In this document: positions 55,880 through 64,000 of the stretch, one piece after another
Numbering within the stretch: position 1 is the first letter of the stretch
Layout: each line of letters begins with the position of its first letter
Source: Brienomyrus brachyistius
Taxonomy: Eukaryota; Chordata; Actinopteri; Osteoglossiformes; Mormyridae
Direction of reading: 5' to 3'
Assembly (NCBI RefSeq): GCF_023856365.1
Contig: NC_064548.1
Location: forward strand, 1,116,001 to 1,180,000
Length of the DNA: 64,000 nucleotides
Program-made: the position numbers and the translations under genes
The notes under the pieces: model-generated
Told to the model about the DNA's origin: nothing
The model's input: only the letters and a program-made list of their open reading frames with translations
Databases searched by the model: none

Positions 55880-58457
55880 TGGCGAGTCTCCAAAGTTAGC
55901 CAGACTTCTGCATCAAGCTGCAAGGATATTAATGAGACAGTCTGAAAATTCAGACATAGTTGTAGCAGAAGCGACATCACTGGTGTCAAATCAAACACCT
56001 GGGGTGTCAACCTCAGCCAGTCTTTCTGCACTTGTTGCACATTCTGAATTTAACACATCTAGACAGGACCAGATTGAAAGAAATCTAGTCCAGCTGTTCC
56101 AGTTGTATGACCGTTTTAAGAGGACAAAGGGATCCATACCAAAGGGTGAAATAGAGAGCAAGTATAACAACAGAGTCATGGACACATGACTTCTTCTGTT
56201 TTGTGGAAAAAGATGTCCATCCTTTGCTAGAAGAACATAGTCATTTACAGAACTGTGGCCTAGGTAGGAAGCGAATAACATTCCCAGATAAAAATGGCAA
56301 TTACAAAGACCTCTGAGATGTCCTGTATGCAGCTTATCCACCACTTAATACTTCTGGAGGATTTCAAATTTTGGCATGTTTTAGATCAATATATTTGGAA
56401 CCTCTGCCAATACCACCCAATGGATATAGCGTGAAATACCTTAGAACAGAGAGTGGTTTGAATCAGGCAGTCGACTATATCCGTCCACTCCGTCCAAGTT
56501 AGCATAAGCACAGATGGATTGTGTAAGCTTAATGAGGTTAGTCACAAAAAATCTTGCCTTTTTTGTACACTTGTAAATGTTTCATGAAAGCATCTCACTT
56601 CTCCTACGAAATATCTTCAATTTCTTTAAACTACTACAAATAATTACTAAATAGAGTTATGTTCAGAGATTTACATATGTCTTGTTTGTATTATGCTGTG
56701 TTTAACTGTTATGCTTTCTACCTTAAGGGCCAAGCATTGGTGCTGGAAAAATGTCAGACCTGTAGAAATTATATTCCCATGCAGTCTCTAGTTCAGCATG
56801 TTGAACAGTGCTCAAGGTAAAATACATGATTTAGACTTTTTTTGTCTTGCATCACCTGAGACATTATTTGAATGTGTGTTAAATGGACTTTAAAACTCGC
56901 TGAGCATTTGTTAAAGTATTTAGATGTATGCTGAGTGATTTTAATGTATCATTTAAATGAAAATGTCTTTATATTCTTCTTCTTGTAAAGCAAAACCAAC
57001 AGCCAGATACCAGATGCCAGGCAGAGGAAGCACCTTGTACTTCACAATTTTTTCAGGGACTATTTGGACCTTGTTTGCTCTGATGTGAGTGAGTCAGAGG
57101 ATGAACAAATCAGTCGAGCTATAGAAGAGTCATTGATAGAAATGTCAAGTGAGTTTAATGTTCAAATGTCGCAATTTTGTTATGTAGTGTTTTTTTATGT
57201 TTGGTTGTGTGACTGTCTTTTCAGGCTGCAGGATGTCTTGCATATGCTGCAAAAGGAATATTGATAAGGATGAAGCTCTTCGCTTCAACATCAACCGGAA
57301 GAACATTTAGGATGGTGCTGTCCGCACAATGAGGAGACCAAATTTCTCTGCCAGAAAGAGAATTGATGCCAAATTCACTTATGAGGGAAATTCTGTAGAA
57401 GCAGTTTATATGGGTGGCCCAATGAGGGAGTTCTTCAGACTTGCATTTCAACATATAAGGCAGAGCCCAGTGTTCACAGGTTCTGACTACCAGCGAGTTT
57501 TGGAGTGCCATATATGTGTGTAAGTGTTGCAGAGGGAAACCATCAAACATTTCATATATATGTCAGGCTTTGGTTACTGTTGAGAATGTAATTGCATGAT
57601 TTCTCATCTTTCTCTGGTAGCTTTAAAAGAAAACAGCTACTTTTATGCAGGAGAGTTGATTGCAATGGGCATAGTTCAAGGAGGACCATCCCCACGTTTC
57701 TTTGCTCCAGTCTTGTATCAAGCCATAGTGTCAGGTGCAGAAAGTGCAGACATTGAGGACATTCATGATCATGAATTAAAAAGCTTGCTGTCAGAGGTAG
57801 GGGAAGAACGTGAATAATTGCATTTCAGACTGCTGTACAATTTTAAAATGGTGTTTATAGCAATGTTTACGTATTCTTTAGTACGTTTTGTCAGTTCTCT
57901 TTATGCTCATGTGCATTTGAAAAGCTTGATATTAATGTTTGCATGAACAAATAATTCACTGTAAAAATAAATGTTTTCAATCCAGTGTCAAGTTGTGGCT
58001 TCAGAGTTTAAGAAAAACCTGAACAAAGCTGTTGAAAGATGTGAGACCCACCTGATGCTGGCTGGATGTCTGCGAAGCATCTCTGTCAGTAATAAAAATG
58101 AAGTGGTGCAAGACGTCATTAATTGGTTTGTCCTTCAGGATAAGGAAACACTTTGAAAGGCATGTTCCTCATCATGTATTATCCATGTTCAAAGTTTATA
58201 GGGCATTCAAAATTAGTGGATGTTTTTTTTCTCTTTTGATCAATGTATCAAAATTTTTTATAGGTTCCAGGATGGGCTTCGTAGCTGTGGACTACTGGAT
58301 GCTATCCAGAGCCATCCAGGCGTATTCAGAACGGTATTTACAAAGATCAACGAAAAGCTTACAGCTGAGAGTATTGAACAGCAGTTTACAGAACAAAGGT
58401 CTGAGCGAGGGAGCGACAAAATCGAAAATGAAGCTATCTCTTGGATGCTAAGAGAAG
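55880..58457 (+). pseudogene. HECT-domain (G2E3-like) ubiquitin ligase remnant (right)
   Basis: Mirror of the left relic. Exons: from 55880; 56728-56816 (zinc-finger pattern); from 56991; 57057-57148; about 57225-57520 (GGPMREFFRL); 57621-57796; 57986 to about 58139; 58264-58457. The TAG (57308-57310) and the first-exon damage are shared with the left copy, so the gene was dead before the arms separated. The right copy alone has lost 154 bp at about 57047. This fuses the Ser/Thr exon to the end of the next intron and removes the exon's 3' half and its donor. A 6-bp in-frame deletion (two codons) is present near 58420. Confidence 0.8.
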
Positions 58458-58964
58458 GTATTCCTCAACCACAATTAGAACCAAACTTAAAAGGATGTGG
58501 AATTCTAAAGAATGATGGTTCTTCCTAATATCAGCACTACAAATATTTAAGTAAAATTCAGCCTTATTTACTTTATACATGGAACCTGGCAAAAGCAGCC
58601 AGCCATTACTGACACATGAGAAATTATAGATAGAACATTTTTATTCTAAAATGTATAGTAATTTGTATCAAAATTGTAACTAATTAAAAATTAACTGACT
58701 AAGTATATATGACTATACTATACGCTACATAGTGCAGGACAGTTACACTTATTTTTGCATTGTTCATTGATTTTGCATATGCTTCATACAGGTTGATAGA
58801 ACTGTTTGTTGTTACATTATTTTTACACTACAGAGACTTAAACTGTGCCTTATTGGCTCTTAAACTCAGAATCTCTCGAGTCCCCTTTAGGAACAGGCTG
58901 GGTCATATGATTTGACATGTTACACACTGGATAACCTGTTACAGTTTTCTCCTATATATCCCAT

Positions 58965-59158
58965 ACATGGGGATGGCACAGTGGTGCAGTGGTTAGCACT
59001 GTTGTCTCACAACTCTGGGACCATCCAACCATCCATCTTCTGAAACTGCTTCTCCTGTTCAGGGCCGCAGGGGCTTCTCCTGTTCAGGGCCGCATTTAAA
59101 CCCAAATCCCAGAGGTGTGAGGCGAAAGCGCTAACCACTGCATCACCGTGCCACCCGC
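58965..59158. repeat. Fold-back of two SINE heads (right)
   Basis: Mirror of 3552-3745 with the same two opposed SINE heads and the small internal duplication. Confidence 0.7.
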
Positions 59159-59204
59159 CTCTGGGAACATACTGCGGTTAATTGGAGTTAACAAGTTGAC
59201 CATG

Positions 59205-59864
59205 AGTGTGAATGGTGCACACAGGCAGGCATGTAAGTAGGCAGGCATGTAAGTAGGCAGGCATGTAAGTAGGCAGGCAGACAGGCAAGCGCGCGCGAAC
59301 ACAGACAGGCAAGTATGCACACATGCATAAAGGCACTCCTCCAAACAGTCAAGCACACACGCACACAGGCAGGCACACACACACATAGGCACGCACAAAT
59401 GTACGCACACAGGCACGCACGCAGACACACACACACATAGGCAGGCACAGACACAGGTAGGCTCACAGGCACTCAGAGGCACCCATGCATGCAAGGACAC
59501 ACAGAGACACAGGTGCATACAAGCACACAGGAATGCACGGACACAGGCACGCAAGCACAGGCATGCACAGAGGCATGCACACACACAGACATATACACAC
59601 AGGCAGGCACACACACGGACACACACAGGCGCGCAGACAGGTAGGTACTTACACAGGAATGCACGCACCCACACAAGCACGCATGCACTCACACAGGCAG
59701 ACATGTACACAGGCACGCAGACAGGTAGGTATTTACACAGGCATGCACGCACCCACACAAGCAGGCATGCACGCACACAGGCAGACGCGCAGACAGGTAG
59801 GTACTTACACAGGCATGCACACATGCAGGCACGCATGCACGCACAAAACTCCTCGTCCTTAACC
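59205..59864. repeat. TG/CATG-rich minisatellite (right)
   Basis: Mirror of 2846-3505, of very similar length. Preservation of length at a tandem repeat suggests recent arm separation or recent copying between arms. Confidence 0.9.
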
Positions 59865-60109
59865 CAGGACTTCCAAACATAAGCAAAACACAGTTACAAT
59901 ATTAGTTGTAATTATTAGCATTAGTAAGATTCCCCTTACATTGCATAATAGGTAAGAAATAAATGGATGTAGAGAAGAAACATGTTTACAATTCAAAGTA
60001 TATTAGAGATGCTGTAAGTATGTATGTGAAGGGTTCAATGGGGCTAATCCCACAATGATTAAAAACAATTTGACAAATTCAAATAACAGGCTGAGAAGGA
60101 TGTTCAGCT

Positions 60110-60334
60110 TCAGCCACCGGCTCTCGTTTTTGACAGTGGGGTGTAATTTTGCCGGTTCTTTCCTTTCTTCTGTTTCCCATACGTTGTTTGCAGAGGCCCC
60201 TTCACCACATCGCCATGTGATGTGGACACCTTCACACTGCCTGCTTCTAGATCATTTATGTTGAGGTGTTCCACTTTAGTTTCAGCAATGTGTAAATTAA
60301 CATCATTCAGCTGGAATTCATCGTCTACAACTTC
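60110..60334 (-). pseudogene. 3' fragment of a paralogue of the tryptophan-repeat gene (right)
   Basis: Mirror copy of 2376-2600, with the same open frame and stop. I saw no arm-specific lesion in the shared part. Confidence 0.6.
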
Positions 60335-60585
60335 TAATAATAATAATAATAATCAATACTTTATTAATCCCTGTGGGGATATTGCGTTTTTTGTGTCTCC
60401 CTCAACATGCCCTTTGTGGAGTAAGTTGTCTGTGAAGGGCAGCTACCTGTTGGGGCGTCTAGGGAGCTGGGGGGAATTAAGGGCCTTGCTCGAGGACCCG
60501 CAGACGTGCTGAGGCTGGGTTTGAACCGGTGACCTTCCGATTACAGGCACAAGGACTTGGTCTATGTATTGACCCCTGCCCCCCA
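60335..60585 (-). mobile_element. tRNA-derived SINE with L2-type tail (right)
   Basis: Mirror copy of 2125-2375, with the same B box, the same AATAAAGT tail and the same TTA repeat abutting the gene fragment at 60334. Because it is at the same place in both arms, it inserted before the arms separated. Confidence 0.75.
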
Positions 60586-62705
60586 ACTGTGTATGAGTAG
60601 CATTTATGGTGTTTCTTGAATGTGAGCTAGTACATAAACCAGCTAGTACCCACCCTTGCAAAAATACTCTAGAGTTCCGTCATACACATTCTTTTATTTT
60701 CTTGCATTGTCCGTTTTTGTTCATAGTCTGTAATTTTCCGAATAACGGCAATTTCAGATAACTACTGGAACTATGAATTCCGGAGGGGAGAATATATTCA
60801 TGCAAGTTCCATTACATGCTATAGATATATTGATCTGATACCTTTCTTTATCAGACTGTTACTGTACCACTGTTAAAAACCACAGATATTTTATTCTGAT
60901 TGTATGCATTTCCTTATTAGGGCACATTAGTTAGTTCTTTTAAAAAATCTGTTTATTCTGACATCGTAAATTTCCTGATCAGAGTTTACCCTCTTTAAAA
61001 TGACAGGGTTACACTTGTGCCATTTAATTTCCGTAATCTGTGGCAGTCAGTGACAATGACTTATTTACTACCAAACAGCACTGAGATTGAGTAGAGTGAG
61101 GGGCTTAGGGCGTATTACGGAAGAATAAAAGCTGAGTCCTGTATCCAGGCGAGATGCGTAGCTGACAGGCTGATGAACGTTTCAAACTCTTACCTCCACC
61201 GTACTGACAGGAACGGCGAGCAGCTGTGGCGTCATGGCATCAAACTTCTGTTTCTCCAGGCAAGAAAACAACCAAGACCAGCCTTAATAATCTAAACACT
61301 TTGAAGACTGATATAAATGGTAAATATGAGGCGTGAATACCATCCAACACTACCAGTTACTCAGTGAATACTCAGTCATGCAGAAATATAATCTAAAGTT
61401 ATAATTATGGGGACATGTGGCCATCCACTGCAGGTGACAATGTCCTAAACTCTTTCATACTTAAAGAACGCTTACAGTTATTACTTTGTAAGGATGCATA
61501 GAACTCCAGTTCAGTATATTTATGGAATATATACAGCAGCAACTACTTTATGGTCATTTATTAAGTAACAGACTTATTTTCTACCTGCGGGATCTTATAA
61601 TTATGCTGAAATAAAAATGTAACTTACAGCGTAAAAACATGGAATCCAGTCCAAAATTTATTTAGTTTGACATGTGATCAAAATTCAGAGTAAACTAATA
61701 CATGATAGCATGCATGCAAAAGATCAAGGGCAGAACAGGGGCTGTGAACCCAGTCTGCATTAAAATGGAATTAACCATCTCTCTCAATATAAAATCGGGA
61801 TAATTATTCTCTTCAGAGGCATCCATAGAATAGTGTATCCATCCCCTCACTCCTGTGTATAGAGGCATATCCTAAGGCTCTGGCAACAAATTTCAGCTCA
61901 ACAACAGCATCAATAATTTTACAGCTAGTTTTAAAACTTGCTTTAACATACAGTGATTGCAGAAAATGATAAACAAATTAGGTAATATTAATAAAATCAT
62001 TAAAATGTGCAGAAAAGGTTTTGAAGTTTACATCACGATAAATGAGAACTACACGTGATTACTAATTACTGTTAACTAATTTGCTGTCTGGACTTTTTAC
62101 AGTGAGGGGGGAAAAGTCATTATATGTCAGGATGCCAGTCAGTGGCACAGACACAAGTTGGCCAGCTGGCCTATTCATTCAGCACCAGCCCATCAAGTAG
62201 AGAATTTATTTACGTAGTTTTAAGTGGACAGATTTCTGACTAATTTTCAAGCATGTGCAACAAGCAATGACAGATATTGACGTTAGTTTCACACATTCAA
62301 AAATATTCAGTAACTGCGTTGCTTGTGACATTTGCGTTTGGTTTATACTTTCATAAGGTGTTCGAATTTTTAACCAATATGTTTTGTTTTGCCATTTCCA
62401 AATATATGTGTCTAACATCCGGAATACGGCACGTATGGTAGATGTTCATGGACGTGGATGGTACTCACACAAAGGATGTGAGGACCGACTTCAAATAGCA
62501 TATCTCGGGGGGGCCAATAGTACTATTGGCACACGTTTCCCTTCGTATCAAAACATGGGTTAGTATGACGTGTTCGTAGTGAGCATATATATCCTCTATC
62601 AGTTTTATCACAATCTCGTATATCATACCTTTTGTTAGTATAGGTATCTAGCTATTCTCCCTTTACCTGTAGAGTCCATTAATCACGGCGGGGGTTGCGG
62701 AAAAT

Positions 62706-64000
62706 AAGGAGGACGCTATAGCGGATCAGTCCAATATTTATCTTCTCCGTCAACTCCGGGAGAGAGAGCAACAGGACAGAGACAAAAAAAATCCAAAATC
62801 GAGGTAGTGAAAACAGACAGGTGGTCAGGCGATCGGCATCGGCAGTGAGAGGGCTAGGCTATAAGCGAAGGGCGGAAGAGGCAGAACAGAGGTGGAGACA
62901 GGTCAGGGAATAAACGCTGGAACTTAGCACGGAGGGCTGAAGACCGGCAGGTGTGCCAAACACGAATAAAAAGGCTCGCCGATTACCCCGACGGGCATCA
63001 GCTGGTAGAGGAGGGCAAACGGTAACCGGTCCTGCCGGTTCTCGGGACAGGTGTAGAAGCGCTACGGCCGCTGCTCAACTCCCTCCTAGGGAAACCAGCG
63101 GGGGTGTGGCAGGGGAGTCCCGCGTGACATCATAGGGGCTTCCCCTGGGCGATCCACGACACCATTATGCCCCTCCAGCTATTATGGACAACCCGTGGAA
63201 TCTACATTGAGCTTGGTGTGTAGCTACATTATACATTCCCCCATGCCCAGTGCATAAAGTATCATTACACTGAGGTATTTCAGGCTTTAGATGTAACCAC
63301 ATAGTAGAACTAATACTCCACAGTTGCTTCCATGCACTATGATTAGATGTCAATAACATTCGTTGAACATTATTTCGTTGTATTTTGGCATTTAACATAG
63401 CCATAGTACATGCAGTCCAATTCATCCATCGAGTTCGGTCACAGCCACTTGAGGGGGCACTCCGGCAGACGCAAGGATGTTCTTTCCCCTATAACACCCC
63501 CTGCAGAAGTACATCTCACTTCCATTAGTAGGGGCCAGTTCAGCATGGTTGGTTTGCTGGACAGGTGAAGTTGTCTTGCTGTCGATCTTGTATGCTGCTT
63601 CTCCATCCAATCCTAAAAGTGGAAGTGTGCTCCAGCTCGGTCATTGGGACTGTATCATAGCCGAAGGCTGTCAGCAGCATTGGCCACGCCGTCCACCAGG
63701 GCCATTGCGCCATCCTTCACGCATAAAGAAGAACTGACATCCACATTACTGTAGTTTTCTCATAAATAACATTTATTAGCTGGGATACGTCACCAACTTT
63801 CGGCGCCTGGCTTCATAACGGCCACAGTGTTATCTTGTCCCACTGTTTCTATAAGGAAACATTCCAATTATTCCTTTTTCTGGATCTATTTTTATAAATG
63901 AATTGTGAAGGAAAAGGAAAATATGCAAAGGAGGCCAAACTAACACTGCAATCTGGAGTAATGTATTTTATTCTTTTTATAATAATGGATGAAGTTTAGC
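62706..64000. other. Unique right end outside the seen palindrome; no gene recognised
   Basis: GC-rich at 62706-63140, with a repeat-like character (CAGGTGTGCC, GGGGTGTGGCAGGGGAGTCC). Minus-strand ORFs 63165-63425 (86 aa) and 63422-63610 (62 aa) overlap end to start in different frames and show no domain that I know. Its partner, if the arm continues, would lie left of base 1. A run to 64000 is AT-rich with nothing seen. Confidence 0.4.

Larger units (their letters stand above)
35089..62705 (-). repeat. Right arm of giant inverted repeat
   Basis: Reverse complement of 1-30121. It is about 2.5 kb shorter because it lacks two Rex1-like insertions (1.3 kb each) and one L2 (4.8 kb) found on the left, and carries its own L2 (4.9 kb) that the left lacks. 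It also has a 154-bp deletion in the HECT relic near 57047 and an extra ~209 bp at 53777-53985. Gene order and content otherwise mirror the left arm. Confidence 0.97.

Noticed and set aside
1..62705. Palindrome as a single-molecule read fold-back (missed hairpin adapter)
   Set aside because: A folded single molecule would give two identical arms; these differ by four transposons and several indels.
63165..63610. Endogenous retrovirus envelope-like remnant
   Set aside because: I could not identify any family motif; the two short frames are out of phase and unsupported.

Overview
The window is vertebrate nuclear DNA, most likely from a ray-finned fish. Genes have GT-AG introns and long non-coding stretches. 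Interspersed repeats are of fish type: Rex1/CR1-like and L2-clade LINEs, DANA-like tRNA SINEs, an L2-tailed SINE, and hAT and Harbinger-type relics. There is also a HECT-type (G2E3-like) gene remnant. Species cannot be told from the sequence. There are no operons, CRISPR arrays or bacterial signals.

The dominant feature is a giant inverted repeat. Positions 1-30121 (left arm) reappear in reverse complement at 35089-62705 (right arm), so almost every feature occurs twice, in mirror order. Wherever I compared the arms by eye they were nearly identical apart from small indels and four clean transposon differences. Left only: two truncated Rex1-like LINEs (8598-9902, 16575-17900) and one L2 (20828-25584). 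Right only: another L2 of the same family (47252-52147). The right arm also has a 154-bp deletion and an extra ~209-bp segment. Base 1 of the window is still inside the left arm, so the outer end of the repeat is not seen. 62706-64000 is the only sequence outside the arms and spacer.

The 5-kb spacer (30122-35088) holds a partial unit in inverted orientation (30118-30414), then four direct copies of a 1118-bp unit and a truncated fifth. Each complete unit carries a tRNA-Leu(CAA)-like sequence with intact A and B boxes and an apparent intron, but a damaged 5' acceptor strand.

Left arm order, outside to inside (right arm is the mirror): unannotated DNA; L2-tailed SINE fused to the 3' end of an unknown gene; TG-rich minisatellite; SINE fold-back; broken HECT gene (minus); Rex1 copy A (plus), copy B; Harbinger Myb-like relic; hAT relic; old L2 3' end; CA minisatellite; a two-exon unknown gene with two tryptophan-rich repeats (minus); Rex1 copy C; an old duplicated segment with SINE and TA repeat; a C2HC zinc-finger exon; L2; two LINE C-terminal fragments; a MITE; A-rich lysine-coding inverted pair; hairpin; spacer.

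The most plausible host-type gene is the tryptophan-repeat gene (15874-14394 minus; 43205-44673 plus), open in both arms. The L2 elements are young and structurally near-complete: ORF1 (zinc ribbon plus SGNH esterase) and ORF2 (endonuclease plus RT) lie in one frame, separated by a single TGA followed by CTA, a known readthrough context. Whether the 62-kb inverted repeat is a real chromosomal palindrome or two haplotypes joined head to head in assembly cannot be settled from sequence alone. The transposon differences fit either.
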